This document shows, in pieces, positions 1 to 9,154 of a DNA stretch of 64,000 nucleotides (positions are counted from its first letter, which is position 1; each line of letters begins with the position of its first letter). Source of the DNA: Gammaproteobacteria bacterium. GTDB taxonomy: Bacteria > Pseudomonadota > Gammaproteobacteria > Pseudomonadales > Azotimanducaceae. The stretch lies in contig JAPOVK010000016.1 in assembly GCA_026708185.1 (NCBI GenBank), positions 140,290-204,289 on the forward strand, in the 5' to 3' direction. The notes beneath the pieces are model-generated. The model was not told the DNA's origin. It saw only the letters and a list, made by a program, of their open reading frames with translations, and did no database searches. The position numbers and the translations under genes are program-made.

Positions 1-192
1 TCCCCGGTACTCGGATCGTTCGGCCCGCGGATGAGCTTGGCGCTGGAACTCCTTGACAAGGGTGAGTTCGAGGTCGTCGGCGCCTATCTCGATCTGTGTT
101 CGGAATTCTGGGACGACGACCGCCTCGATGCCTGGCGAGCGACCGTCGCCGCCGGAAAGACACCGGACTTCGGCGGCAACCTCGTCTACTGA
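1..192 (+). CDS. C-terminal fragment of an unidentified protein (truncated by window edge)
   Basis: An open frame runs from the first base and ends at TGA 190-192, giving about 63 residues. The visible part is acidic and Trp/Leu-rich and ends in FGGNLVY. It reads as a soluble helical C-terminus with the usual codon bias of the neighbours (G/C at third positions). I do not recognise the family and cannot see the start. The next gene is on the opposite strand and converges on it, so it belongs to an operon lying to the left of the window. Confidence 0.55.
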   Translation, partial: SPVLGSFGPRMSLALELLDKGEFEVVGAYLDLCSEFWDDDRLDAWRATVAAGKTPDFGGNLVY

Positions 193-306
193 GATTCGGC
201 CCGGAACCGTCAATGCGGAACCCAGCCTCGAACGGGCGCCTTGGCCGGATGACGAGGTGTGGACGTCGGCCCAGCGAACGTGCCTGTGGGTGGGCGGCGG
301 GAATCC

Positions 307-1362
307 TTACCCGCGCGGGACCGGCTGACCCTTGCGATAGACGAACGCCCCCGTTGGGTCGAAGTGCGCGCGAACTCGATCGCCGATGCCGATGCCACGC
401 AAGTCCGCGACGCTGGCACGCAGTATCTGACCGTCCGCTTCCACGAGAACCACGTAGCGGTCTCCCAGGAACCGTACGTCACGCACCGTTCCCGGGGTGG
501 AGCCGTCGCCCGCTTTGCAGAGGGCGACGGCGCTCGGGCGCATGAACACGGTCACTTCCTCGCCACACGCCGCCTCGACGCGATCCCCGCCCAGCGGTCC
601 GAACGCCGTTGTGACGCCGGTCGAGGACACGGTGCCGGCCAGCTCCTGCGTCTCGCCGAACAGCGCCGCCACCGCGCGGTCGGCCGGCTGGCCCCAGATC
701 GCCTCCGGCGTGCCGGCCTGGACGATGCGGCCGTGATCCATCACCGCAATGTGGTCGGCGAGTTCCAGGGCCTCTTCCGGGTCATGCGTGACGATGACGG
801 CGATCGTGCCGGACCGACGGAGTACAAGACGCGCATCTTCACGCAACGTACGCCGCAACTGGGCATCCACGTTGGCGAACGGCTCGTCGAGCAACATCAC
901 CCGGGGCGACGGCGCCAGCGCGCGCGCCAACGCGACGCGCTGCTGTTGGCCACCCGACAAGGTGTCCGGATAGCGATTGGCGAATGTGCTCAAACCGACG
1001 GCATCAAGACTCGCTTCGGCGGACGCCCGCCGTTGCCTTGGTGCCATGTCCCGCAAGCCGAACGCGACATTGTCGAGTACAGTCTTGTGCGGGAAGAGCA
1101 CGTGTTCCTGGAACACGAGACCAACCGGCCGCCGCTCGGGCGGCGCGTGTTCAGCGGGCGAGCACAACATCTCGCCGTCTAGTTGGATCTCGCCGGTCTG
1201 CAGTCGCTCGAGCCCGGCGGCCAGGCGCAAGAGCGTCGTCTTGCCGCTACCGGAGGCGCCGAGAAGACAGGTGACTTCGCCGGGCGCCGCGCCCAACGTG
1301 ACGTCGCGCAGGACTTCCTCCCGCGCGTAGCGATGCGTGACATTCTTGAAGTCGAGACTCAT
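307..1362 (-). CDS. fbpC: Iron(III)/polyamine-type ABC transporter ATP-binding protein
   Basis: Cytoplasmic ATPase of an Fe3+-type (FbpC/PotA) importer, 351 aa. Walker A GASGSGKTT is at residues 35-43, the signature LSGGQQQR at 135-142, Walker B VMLLDEP at 155-161 and the H-loop His at about 193. The last ~100 residues look like a TOBE-type regulatory domain. I chose ATG at 1362 because the domain begins immediately there (SLDFKNVTHRYA); the 49 codons upstream have no family resemblance. It is divergent from the permease gene that starts near 1.6 kb, so the pair shares a control region. No periplasmic binding protein lies beside it. The symbol is by family; the substrate (iron, or possibly a polyamine) is inferred. 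Confidence 0.85.
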   Translation of the reverse strand: MSLDFKNVTHRYAREEVLRDVTLGAAPGEVTCLLGASGSGKTTLLRLAAGLERLQTGEIQLDGEMLCSPAEHAPPERRPVGLVFQEHVLFPHKTVLDNVAFGLRDMAPRQRRASAEASLDAVGLSTFANRYPDTLSGGQQQRVALARALAPSPRVMLLDEPFANVDAQLRRTLREDARLVLRRSGTIAVIVTHDPEEALELADHIAVMDHGRIVQAGTPEAIWGQPADRAVAALFGETQELAGTVSSTGVTTAFGPLGGDRVEAACGEEVTVFMRPSAVALCKAGDGSTPGTVRDVRFLGDRYVVLVEADGQILRASVADLRGIGIGDRVRAHFDPTGAFVYRKGQPVPRG

Positions 1363-1658
1363 GGATCCAGTATATGCACGCGAGCGCCCCATAGCCGTGT
1401 CCGGTACCTCGCAACGCGAACGCAGTTCGCGCGCGCTCGGCACCAGCGCGTGCCGCTGGCGGCACCGACTCCGGCCCAAGGCCACGCCGACCTCGCATGC
1501 AACTACCACCGACGGTCGCTACTTCCTTTAGTGTTTGTTGCATAGAAGACCCGGATGATCCCGAACCACAAGGCTGCGATCGAGATGCTCCGACACAGCG
1601 CCGACATCGGCGGTTGCGCCCGACACTGCCTTCGCCGGCAACGGTACTGGCACACGCG
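1363..1658. promoter_or_regulatory. Divergent intergenic region between the ABC ATPase and permease genes
   Basis: About 300 bp separate the ATPase start (minus strand) from the first transmembrane-coding part of the permease (plus strand). Promoters for both genes must lie here. I see no strong -10/-35 match and no Fur-box-like palindrome by eye. Part of it is open in the permease frame from ATG 1497, but the encoded residues are Arg/Pro/Asp-rich and unlike a permease N-terminus. Confidence 0.4.
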
Positions 1659-3296
1659 GTGAGCCGGGCCTGGACCATTGGCTCGTGGCTGATCGCCGCG
1701 ATCGTCGCGGCACCGATCGCGGTCGTGCTGTACGCCCTGGTGGGTCCGGCGAGTCCGACATGGTCCCACCTCCGCGAGACGGTACTGACCGGCTACATCG
1801 TCAACACGGCAGTACTCACCGTGGCCGTTGGCGTGCTGAGCGCGATCATTGGCATCGCGGCCGCCTGGACTGTCGCCACCCGCGACTTCCCGGGGAGGCG
1901 AATCCTGTCCTGGGCGCTGGTACTGCCCTTGGCGACGCCGGCGTACGTCGTCGCGTATGTCTACACCGATCTTCTGGAGTTCGCAGGACCGGTGCAGACG
2001 GCATTGCGTGCACTCACCGGCTGGGGCGTGGGCGAGTACGCCTTCCCGCCGATCCGCTCGCTCGGCGGTGCCGCGGTGGTGCTGAGCCTGGTGCTCTATC
2101 CCTACGTGTACTTGCTCGCACGAACGGCATTCGAGGCCCAGGCGGCGTCGCTTGTGGATGCTGCGCGCGTGCTCGGCGCGGGTTCCGCGCGGGCCTTCTA
2201 CACCATCGCCCTGCCCGCTTCTCGCCCGGTGGTGGCCGGCGGAGTCGCACTCGCGATGATGGAGACGGTCGCCGACTACGGCGTGGTCGACTACTTCGGC
2301 ATTTCCACGTTCACGACCGGCATTTTGAGAACCTGGTTCGCGCTCGGAGACCGCGGCGCGGCAGTGCAACTTGCCGGCTGGCTGTTCGTCGTCGTCGCCA
2401 TACTCATCGTCGCCGAGCAAGCTGCACGACGTGGTGGGTTCAGCAATCCCGTCGTCAGAACCCGGGCCGCGGTTCCCGTGCGCCTGTCAGGTGCCCGGGC
2501 ATGGCTCGCCACGCTAGGTTGTGCACTCCCGCTGTTCCTCGGCCTGGTCGTCCCGGCCGTCGTACTCGCACGCTACGCCTTCGAAACCGGAGATCCGCTG
2601 CTCGGCCGCGGCTTCGGCGACTTCGTGGCCACCACCTTCGGCGTGGCCGGCACGACCGCCGTGCTCGCGACGTTGCTCGCGCTCTGGCTGGCCTACGGCG
2701 TGCGGCTGAATCAAAGCGCGCCCAATCGGCTGGCCATGCGCACGGCGACCTTGGGATACGCGCTGCCCGGCGCGGTTCTCGCCGTTGGCGTGTTGATGCC
2801 CCTGACGGGTTTGGACAAGGCCATTGCCCGATTTCTGAATGCCCAGTTCGACCTCGGCGTCGGTCTGCTGCTTACCGGCACGGCCGCGGCGCTCGTATTC
2901 GCCTACCTCGCGCGCTTCCTGACCGTCGCCTACAACGCTTGCCAAGGCGGCCTCGACAAGGTGCATCGCCGCCTGGACGACGCCGCACGCAGCTTGGGGG
3001 CAGGATCCTTCCGGGTACTGCGCGAAGTGCACGTGCCGCTCATGCGGGGCGCGGTGGCGAGCGCCATACTGCTGGTCTTCATCGACGTCACCAAGGAGTT
3101 GCCCGCCACCTTGATCCTGCGCCCGTTCAACTTCGAGACGCTGGCGACCCGCGTCTACCGGCTGGCTTCGGACGAACGGCTGGCCGAGGCCTCGACGGCG
3201 GCGCTCGCCATCATCGGTCTCGGGCTGCTGCCTGCACTTGTGCTCGGACTGTCCTCGACCCGTCTGCGCCGATCTCGCGCCGCTGAAGCAATTTGA
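1659..3296 (+). CDS. fbpB: Iron(III)/polyamine-type ABC transporter permease
   Basis: Inner-membrane permease of about 545 aa made of two fused BPD-type halves (about 12 hydrophobic segments), the architecture of FbpB. Each half carries an EAA-like loop contacting the ATPase: DAARVLGAGSARAFYTIALP in the first half, and DDAARSLGAGSFRVLREVHVP in shortened form in the second. The start is uncertain. GTG 1659 sits just before the first membrane segment, TTG 1614 is possible, and the frame stays open back to ATG 1497. It is divergent from the ATPase gene with which it should pair. The binding-protein component is missing locally. Confidence 0.8.
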   Translation: MSRAWTIGSWLIAAIVAAPIAVVLYALVGPASPTWSHLRETVLTGYIVNTAVLTVAVGVLSAIIGIAAAWTVATRDFPGRRILSWALVLPLATPAYVVAYVYTDLLEFAGPVQTALRALTGWGVGEYAFPPIRSLGGAAVVLSLVLYPYVYLLARTAFEAQAASLVDAARVLGAGSARAFYTIALPASRPVVAGGVALAMMETVADYGVVDYFGISTFTTGILRTWFALGDRGAAVQLAGWLFVVVAILIVAEQAARRGGFSNPVVRTRAAVPVRLSGARAWLATLGCALPLFLGLVVPAVVLARYAFETGDPLLGRGFGDFVATTFGVAGTTAVLATLLALWLAYGVRLNQSAPNRLAMRTATLGYALPGAVLAVGVLMPLTGLDKAIARFLNAQFDLGVGLLLTGTAAALVFAYLARFLTVAYNACQGGLDKVHRRLDDAARSLGAGSFRVLREVHVPLMRGAVASAILLVFIDVTKELPATLILRPFNFETLATRVYRLASDERLAEASTAALAIIGLGLLPALVLGLSSTRLRRSRAAEAI

Positions 3297-3314
3297 CTCC
3301 GGTAAGATGCCCGG

Positions 3315-4922
3315 ATGAACGTCACGTCAACACCTCCCGCATCCGTCGAAGCCGATCTCGCGGCATTGACCTTCGACAATCGATTCGTCGCGGAACTACC
3401 CGCCGATCCAGAGGCCGCGAACTTCCGCCGCCAGGTTGCCGCGTGCTACTCGCACGTGGAGCCGACGCCCGTGGCGGGGCCAAGGCTGATCGGTTGGTCG
3501 CCCGAGGCCGCGGCACTCCTCGACCTGCCCGCGGACGCGGGTGACGGCGCGGCACTCGCGCAGGTCTTCGCCGGCAACCGGCTGCTGCCCGGCATGCAGC
3601 CCTTCGCCACCTGCTACGGCGGACACCAGTTCGGCAACTGGGCAGGACAGCTCGGCGACGGACGCGCCATCAACTTGGGAGAGATCGTCAACAAGAAAGG
3701 CGAGCGCTGGACGCTGCAGCTCAAGGGCGCCGGTCCGACGCCGTATTCACGCACCGCCGACGGCCTCGCCGTGCTGCGCTCGTCACTGCGCGAATTCCTG
3801 TGTAGCGAGGCGATGTTCCACCTCGGCGTGCCCACCACGCGCGCGCTGTCGCTGACCCTGACCGGCGAGGACGTGATCCGGGACATCCTCTACGACGGCC
3901 ACCCCGCACCGGAGCCCGGCGCCGTGGTCTGTCGGGTCGCCCCTTCGTTCACGCGCTTCGGCCACTTCGAGATCCTCGCGTCCCGGCGCGACGTCGACCT
4001 CCTGCGGCAGTTGCTCGACTTCACGATCGCAACGGACTTCCCGCATCTGACCGCGGCCGACGCGAAGACCCGCTACCTCAACTGGTTCGACGACGTCACC
4101 CAGCGCACGGCGGACATGATCGTGCACTGGATGCGCGTCGGCTTCGTCCATGGCGTGATGAACACCGACAACATGTCCGTCCTCGGGCTCACGATCGACT
4201 ACGGCCCGTATGGGTGGCTCGAGGACTATGATCCGAACTGGACGCCGAACACCACCGACGCCGCGACCCGTCGGTACCGCTTCGGCCAGCAACCCGCGGT
4301 GGCGCAGTGGAATCTCCTGCAACTTGCGAACGCCATCTACCCGCTGATCGGCGATGCCGAGCCCCTGAACGCGATCCTGGGCAGTTACGCCATACGCTAT
4401 ACGGAAGGCTCGCAAGCGATGACGGCCGACAAACTGGGCTTCGCGGCCTACAACGGCGAAGCGGACGAAGAACTCACGACGGAACTCTTCGCCCTCCTCG
4501 GCGAAGTCGAGACCGACATGACGCTGTTCTTCCGCAACCTCGCCCTGGTCGATCCGCAGGCGCCCTCAGCCGCCCCGTTGGAGGCGGCGTACTACCAGCC
4601 TTCGCAGTTGACGGCCGCCTACCACGAGCGACTGACCGCGTGGCTCGGCAGATACGCCAAGCGCCTCCAGGGTGATGGCCGGCCCGACGCTGCCCGGATC
4701 GCCCAGATGAACCGCGCCAACCCGCGCTACGTGTTGCGCAACTACCTGGCGCAATTGGCGATCGACAAGGCGGAAGCCGGCGACTACGCGATGGTGGACG
4801 AACTGCTCGACGTCATGCGGCATCCGTACGACGAGCAGCCCGGTCGCGACCAGTACGCCGAGAAACGCCCCGACTGGGCACGGCAACGGCCAGGTTGCTC
4901 CATGCTGTCCTGCAGCTCCTGA
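3315..4922 (+). CDS. selO: Protein adenylyltransferase SelO (YdiU/UPF0061 family)
   Basis: Pseudokinase-fold enzyme that transfers AMP from ATP to Ser/Thr/Tyr of target proteins. Recognised by [16 protein letters not shown] at residues 102-117, [14 protein letters not shown] at 137-150, the NTDNM motif and the FGYGPYGW-like stretch (here [14 protein letters not shown]). At 535 aa it has full family length. The C-terminus GCSMLSCSS keeps the redox-active Cys pair where eukaryotic homologues carry selenocysteine, a feature tied to oxidative-stress signalling. ATG 3315 lies 18 nt after the permease stop. The Shine-Dalgarno sequence of the next gene overlaps its stop, so the two are probably co-translated. 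Confidence 0.95.
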   Translation: MNVTSTPPASVEADLAALTFDNRFVAELPADPEAANFRRQVAACYSHVEPTPVAGPRLIGWSPEAAALLDLPADAGDGAALAQVFAGNRLLPGMQPFATCYGGHQFGNWAGQLGDGRAINLGEIVNKKGERWTLQLKGAGPTPYSRTADGLAVLRSSLREFLCSEAMFHLGVPTTRALSLTLTGEDVIRDILYDGHPAPEPGAVVCRVAPSFTRFGHFEILASRRDVDLLRQLLDFTIATDFPHLTAADAKTRYLNWFDDVTQRTADMIVHWMRVGFVHGVMNTDNMSVLGLTIDYGPYGWLEDYDPNWTPNTTDAATRRYRFGQQPAVAQWNLLQLANAIYPLIGDAEPLNAILGSYAIRYTEGSQAMTADKLGFAAYNGEADEELTTELFALLGEVETDMTLFFRNLALVDPQAPSAAPLEAAYYQPSQLTAAYHERLTAWLGRYAKRLQGDGRPDAARIAQMNRANPRYVLRNYLAQLAIDKAEAGDYAMVDELLDVMRHPYDEQPGRDQYAEKRPDWARQRPGCSMLSCSS

Positions 4923-4933
4923 GGATCCCACCG

Positions 4934-5659
4934 TTGCGCACGCCCGGCAGGATACTCTTCACCGCGCTGGCCATGGTCGCCACCGTAACGTCCGCGCAAC
5001 CGAACGAGACCGACCTCACGCCCATGGACAGGATGATCATCGAGATCCAGGCCGATGCAAAACGGACGGCCTTGTACACCGGGCAGAGCCAGATCAGTGC
5101 ACCGGTGATCGAAGCGCTGCGCGACACCCCGCGCGAGGACTTCGTGCCGGCGCGCACCCGCCCGCTCGCCTACGCCAACCACCCGTTGCCGATCGGCCAC
5201 GGCCAGACCATCTCGCAACCGTTCATCGTCGCCATCATGACGGACGTGTTGGACGTCAAGTCCGACCATCGCGTCTTGGAGATCGGCACCGGGTCGGGCT
5301 ACCAAGCCGCTGTCCTGTCGCACCTGGCCGCGGAGGTCTACAGCATCGAGATCGTGCCGGAGTTAGGCGAAGAGGCCCGCGAACGGCTTCGGACGCTCGG
5401 CTACGCCAACATCGACGTCCGCATCGGCGACGGCTGGTACGGGTGGCCGGAGCATGCGCCCTTCGACGCGGTGATCGTGACGGCGGTTGCCGACGAAATT
5501 CCGCCGGCGCTGGTCGAACAATTGACCGACGACGGTCGCCTTGTCATGCCGTTGGGTGACACGGACGGATTCCAGGAGCTGATCGTCTACGACAAGCGCG
5601 GGGGCGAATACACGACGCTCTTCCCCGTGCGCTTCGTGCCGTTGACCGGGGACCACTGA
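4934..5659 (+). CDS. Exported protein-L-isoaspartate O-methyltransferase-like protein
   Basis: SAM-dependent methyltransferase of the PCMT family, about 241 aa. The SAM loop LEIGTGSGYQAA is at residues 115-126, preceded by the family stretch IGHGQTISQPFIVAIM. PCMT repairs isoaspartyl residues in aged proteins. The N-terminus (RILFTALAMVATVTSAQ) looks like a cleavable signal peptide, so this member may act in the periplasm. I prefer TTG 4934 because GAGGA at 4921-4925 precedes it by 8 nt. The frame is also open to TTG 4895, which would overlap selO. Repair enzyme beside a redox-linked AMPylator fits a protein-stress pair (inference). Confidence 0.85.
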   Translation: MRTPGRILFTALAMVATVTSAQPNETDLTPMDRMIIEIQADAKRTALYTGQSQISAPVIEALRDTPREDFVPARTRPLAYANHPLPIGHGQTISQPFIVAIMTDVLDVKSDHRVLEIGTGSGYQAAVLSHLAAEVYSIEIVPELGEEARERLRTLGYANIDVRIGDGWYGWPEHAPFDAVIVTAVADEIPPALVEQLTDDGRLVMPLGDTDGFQELIVYDKRGGEYTTLFPVRFVPLTGDH

Positions 5660-5674
5660 CCGCACGAGACGGCC

Positions 5675-6475
5675 CTAGCGGTATCCCATCGTTTCGCGGA
5701 CCATGCGGTCGAGCTCGCGTTGCCGCTCGACCGCGTCGGGATCGAGATCCGACTCGGCGGGAGTGTCCTTGCCGAAGTGCCCGTAGTCGTCAACGCCGCA
5801 GACCAGCAACGCCGTGTCGCGGTCGTGCTGCGTCTGGCGCATATGCGTGGCGATGTACTGCGCATTGAAGCCGATGCGGCGTTGGTCGCTTACGTTCGGC
5901 AGCGACGAGTGCAAGGTCCAGCCGTGATGGAACGAGGCTTGCCCCGGATCGAGTTCGCAGGCCACGGCCGTGGACTCGTCGACATGTTCGACGGTCTGGC
6001 CTTGGTAGAGCACGTTGTCGTCGTCGCGCGTCGTCCGGTGCCCGCGACGTCCGGACCGATGGCTGCCGGGGACCATGCGCATGCAGCCGTTCTCTCCTCT
6101 CGCCGGCGACAACGCCAGCCACATCGACACCTGGTCGTCACCGTCCAAGCCCCAGTAGGCGAGATCCTGGTGCCAACTCACGAACGCGGACGTTTGCGGT
6201 TCCTTGACGATGTAGGTTGCGTTCCACAGCAGCACGTTGGGTCCGATCAGCGCCTTGACCAGGTCAAGCACGCGGGGATGCGTCGCCAATTCCAGCGGCG
6301 AGCGCAGGATCGTGTACACCTTGGCCTGGTAGTGCAGTGGGCAGAACGCGGTTTCCGCTTCCGCCATCCGGGCCCGGTGCGCGGCGGCATCGTCCTTGTC
6401 GAGGATCCGAACGCCCGCAAGAAACCCGTCGCGCCTGAACCGCGCGACGTCGGCGGCAAGCGCCTCACGAGCCAT
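5675..6475 (-). CDS. Phytanoyl-CoA dioxygenase (PhyH) family protein, downstream copy
   Basis: Non-haem Fe(II)/2-oxoglutarate-dependent oxygenase, 266 aa. The iron triad is visible as WHQD (His102, Asp104) and a distal His in TLHSSLPNVS (His189), with Arg200 placed to bind 2-oxoglutarate. ATG 6475 was chosen because it overlaps the stop of the upstream dioxygenase by 11 nt and immediately starts family-like sequence (DVARFRRDGFLAG). The natural substrate is unknown; PhyH enzymes hydroxylate acyl-CoAs, halogenated or secondary metabolites and osmolytes. It converges on the methyltransferase gene. Confidence 0.88.
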   Translation of the reverse strand: MAREALAADVARFRRDGFLAGVRILDKDDAAAHRARMAEAETAFCPLHYQAKVYTILRSPLELATHPRVLDLVKALIGPNVLLWNATYIVKEPQTSAFVSWHQDLAYWGLDGDDQVSMWLALSPARGENGCMRMVPGSHRSGRRGHRTTRDDDNVLYQGQTVEHVDESTAVACELDPGQASFHHGWTLHSSLPNVSDQRRIGFNAQYIATHMRQTQHDRDTALLVCGVDDYGHFGKDTPAESDLDPDAVERQRELDRMVRETMGYR

Positions 6476-7250
6476 CGGCGTTCCCGGCGAGGTCGCGCAG
6501 CGCCGGCCAATCGCGCCAAATGTCGAGCATGGACGCGACCCGGTGACTGCCGAGATTCCGCACGGACAGGCGGAAGAAGCACATGTAGCGGATGTCCCCC
6601 GACAGATTCGGGGCGGCGGTATGCGCCACCTGGTAGTGGGCGAGGACGATGTCGCCGGCCTCGCCCAAGACGTGGAATGGCTTCGGCATGCGCAACCCGA
6701 GACCGTTGACGGAGCCCCCTTGCAGGCTGTTGACGCCGTGATCGCGGAAGTACTGTTGCATCCGGTAGTGCGTCCCCGGCCAGACGGTGAAGTTGCCGCT
6801 GAACGGCTCGCGCACATCGCTCAGCATGATCCCGAGCAGCAGCGTGAAGTTGCGCACCACGCCGTCGTCCGGCACGCCATTGTGGGGCGTGTGATAGCCG
6901 TCGACGTGGCCGCCGTCGACCTTGCGCGGCGTACCTTCCGGGAGCGGGAAGCGCAGCGCGATTTGACACCGTTGCGGCCTCGCGGTACGGCGGTCGCCGA
7001 GCAGCGCGCGCACACACGACCAGACCGTGGGCGTGGTGGCAAGCCGCAACAGACGCGGGTCACCCACGAGCTCGGTGCAGAACGACTGGTTGCTGAACCG
7101 GGTCAGGTCGTCGCGGTCAATTCCGGAACCGATGGAGTGGTTGATGGCGCGGCGTGCGCGCCTCTGCAGGGTTGGCGGAACCGCGTTGGCCACATGCACG
7201 AAGCCATCGCGAACGAAGCTGCGCTTCTGCTCCTCGGTCAAGGGCTCCAC
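6465..7250 (-). CDS. Phytanoyl-CoA dioxygenase (PhyH) family protein, upstream copy
   Basis: Second Fe(II)/2-oxoglutarate oxygenase, about 261 aa from the preferred start. HVD at residues 115-117 and His210 in AHTAAPNLSGDIR supply the iron ligands, and Arg221 is the likely 2-oxoglutarate ligand. The start is GTG 7250, preceded by GAGGAGACCA on the minus strand. ATG 7286 and 7304 are in frame but would add only basic residues. The sequence is clearly divergent from the downstream PhyH protein, so this is not a recent duplication. The 11-nt overlap indicates translational coupling and possibly a heteromeric or sequential pair. It is divergent from the LivK-type gene at 7355. Confidence 0.87.
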   Translation of the reverse strand: MEPLTEEQKRSFVRDGFVHVANAVPPTLQRRARRAINHSIGSGIDRDDLTRFSNQSFCTELVGDPRLLRLATTPTVWSCVRALLGDRRTARPQRCQIALRFPLPEGTPRKVDGGHVDGYHTPHNGVPDDGVVRNFTLLLGIMLSDVREPFSGNFTVWPGTHYRMQQYFRDHGVNSLQGGSVNGLGLRMPKPFHVLGEAGDIVLAHYQVAHTAAPNLSGDIRYMCFFRLSVRNLGSHRVASMLDIWRDWPALRDLAGNADGS

Positions 7251-7354
7251 TGGTCTCCTCGCTCGGGCGCGTGGCGGTGCCACCATAGCGCAACGGCGCG
7301 CCATTCCGTAAGCTTCGCGTTCGTTGAACGACCTCGTAATCTGCGGAGGACGCG

Positions 7355-8569
7355 ATGAGACACATCGCCGTAGTTTTTTCCCTCGCTTCTTATCTCGTCT
7401 TGGCCGGCTGCGGCACCGGCGAAGCGCCGACCACGGACGACGCCACCGGCGACGAGACCGTGGAAGTCGACGGCGTCTCCGATACCGAAGTGGTGTTCGG
7501 CACACACAGCGACCTCACCGGTCCCATCGCGATCTGGGGCACGGGGATCGTCAACGGATTGCGCATGCGCTTCGACGAAGCGAACGCTGCCGGGGGCGTG
7601 CACGGGCGCCAGATCCGGCTGGTCGTCGAGGACACCCAGTACCAGGTTCCGAAGGCCATCTCCGCCGCCAACAAGCTGATCAACCGCGACAAGGTCTTCG
7701 CCTTCATCATGGCAGTCGGCACCCAGACCAACATCGCGGCGATGAAACAGCAATTGCCCGCCGGCGTGCCGAACCTGTTCCCCGGGTCCGGGGCGCGGGC
7801 CATGGTGGAGCCGTTCCAAGAGCTGGTCGTGAGCCAGATGGGCGTCTACTACGAGGAGATCCGCGCCGGCGTGAAGTACTTCATCGAAGAGAAGGGCAGG
7901 ACCACGCCTTGCGCGATCTACCACGACAGCGACTATGGCATCGAGATCCTCGACGGCGCCCGCGACCAGGCCGAGGCGATGGGGCTTACCCTGGCCGCGA
8001 CATCCGCGCACAAGCCGACGGACGTGGAGTTCACCGCCGCCGTTCTCAGGCTGCGCGAGGCGGGTTGCGACCTGGTGATGGTGGGACTCGTGCACCGCGA
8101 CACGATCCTTGCCCTCGAGGCAGCGCGGAAGATGGGCTGGGAAGACGTGGACTGGGTCGGCAACGAAGCCGCCTACGGCCAGGTGATCGCGGACCAGAAA
8201 AGCGGCTCCGGCGAAGGCTATTACGCCTTCGTCCCGATCCCGCTGGTCTACGAAGACGACGAGAACCTGGCACCGGAAGTGCGCGACTGGCTCGTCGCCT
8301 ACCGGGAGCGCTTCGGCGAGCCACCGAACTTGCCGGCCATGGTGGGCTACCGCGGCGCGGATCTCGCGATCCGGGGATTGGAGCTCGCGGGGCGAGACTT
8401 GACGCGCGAGGGCATGATTGCCGCCCTAGAGTCCATGAGCGAGTACACGGACCTCTTCGGCAACAAGCTCACTTTCGGGCCGGATGACCACAAGGGCGTG
8501 GACTCGTCCTCGCTGTCGCAGATCCAGAACGGCCGGTGGGTGACGCTTGACACCTCGATCACCTATTAG
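7355..8569 (+). CDS. LivK-type ABC transporter substrate-binding lipoprotein
   Basis: Periplasmic-binding-protein fold of the branched-chain amino acid type (Peripla_BP_6), 404 aa. A lipoprotein signal ends in LVLAGC with Cys19 as the lipidated residue, followed by an acidic linker. The mature part begins [18 protein letters not shown], the usual first strand and ligand loop of this family. ATG 7355 has GCGGAGGA 5-12 nt upstream. No LivH/M/G/F genes are adjacent, so it either uses permeases encoded elsewhere or acts as a sensor. The ligand (amino acid, amide or aromatic acid) cannot be read from sequence. Confidence 0.88.
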   Translation: MRHIAVVFSLASYLVLAGCGTGEAPTTDDATGDETVEVDGVSDTEVVFGTHSDLTGPIAIWGTGIVNGLRMRFDEANAAGGVHGRQIRLVVEDTQYQVPKAISAANKLINRDKVFAFIMAVGTQTNIAAMKQQLPAGVPNLFPGSGARAMVEPFQELVVSQMGVYYEEIRAGVKYFIEEKGRTTPCAIYHDSDYGIEILDGARDQAEAMGLTLAATSAHKPTDVEFTAAVLRLREAGCDLVMVGLVHRDTILALEAARKMGWEDVDWVGNEAAYGQVIADQKSGSGEGYYAFVPIPLVYEDDENLAPEVRDWLVAYRERFGEPPNLPAMVGYRGADLAIRGLELAGRDLTREGMIAALESMSEYTDLFGNKLTFGPDDHKGVDSSSLSQIQNGRWVTLDTSITY

Positions 8570-8570
8570 C

Positions 8571-9143
8571 GTGGAAGATCCCGCGACCCACGGGTCCCTC
8601 GCCGAGGCTTACCGCGAACTGCTGGCAGGAATCGGCGAGGACGCCAGCCGGGAAGGCCTGCGGGACACGCCGCGACGGGCCGCCAACGCCTTGGCGTTCC
8701 TGACCCGTGGCTACCAGCAGCGCCTAGAGGACGTCGTCAACAACGCGCTCTTCGAGACCGAACTCGACGAGATCGTCCTCGTCAAGGACATCGAACTGTA
8801 CTCCCTTTGCGAGCACCACCTGCTGCCTTTCGTCGGCAAGTGCCACGTCGGCTATCTGCCGCAAGGACGGGTTCTGGGCTTGTCGAAGGTGGCCCGCATC
8901 GTCGACATGTTCGCGCGCCGGCTGCAGATCCAGGAAACCCTGACCCAGCAAATCGCCAAGACCATCATGGACGTCACCAGCGCCGCCGGCGTCGGCGTCA
9001 TCATCGAGGCACAGCACATGTGCATGTCGATGCGCGGCGTGGCGAAGCAGCACTCGAGCATGAAGACCTCGGTGATGCTCGGCCGGTTCCGCGACAGTCC
9101 CCCGACCAGGAGCGAGTTCCTGCAGCTCGTCGGCGACAGCTAG
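8571..9143 (+). CDS. folE: GTP cyclohydrolase I (FolE)
   Basis: Cytosolic enzyme converting GTP to 7,8-dihydroneopterin triphosphate, the first step to tetrahydrofolate and pterins. About 190 aa, normal length. Zinc ligands are seen in LCEHHLLPF and the later Cys in HMCMSMRG. The conserved [13 protein letters not shown] near the N-terminus and QHSSMKTS are also present. GTG 8571 is preferred; TTG 8547 is in frame and would overlap the preceding stop. It lies 1 nt after the binding-protein stop, so it is probably read through from that promoter. No other folate genes are adjacent. Confidence 0.93.
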   Translation: MEDPATHGSLAEAYRELLAGIGEDASREGLRDTPRRAANALAFLTRGYQQRLEDVVNNALFETELDEIVLVKDIELYSLCEHHLLPFVGKCHVGYLPQGRVLGLSKVARIVDMFARRLQIQETLTQQIAKTIMDVTSAAGVGVIIEAQHMCMSMRGVAKQHSSMKTSVMLGRFRDSPPTRSEFLQLVGDS

Positions 9144-9154
9144 GGCGATCCGCT

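Noticed and set aside
1503..2420. 305-residue minus-strand frame over the iron-type permease gene
   Set aside because: His/Arg/Gly-rich product without membrane or domain pattern; shadow of the permease.
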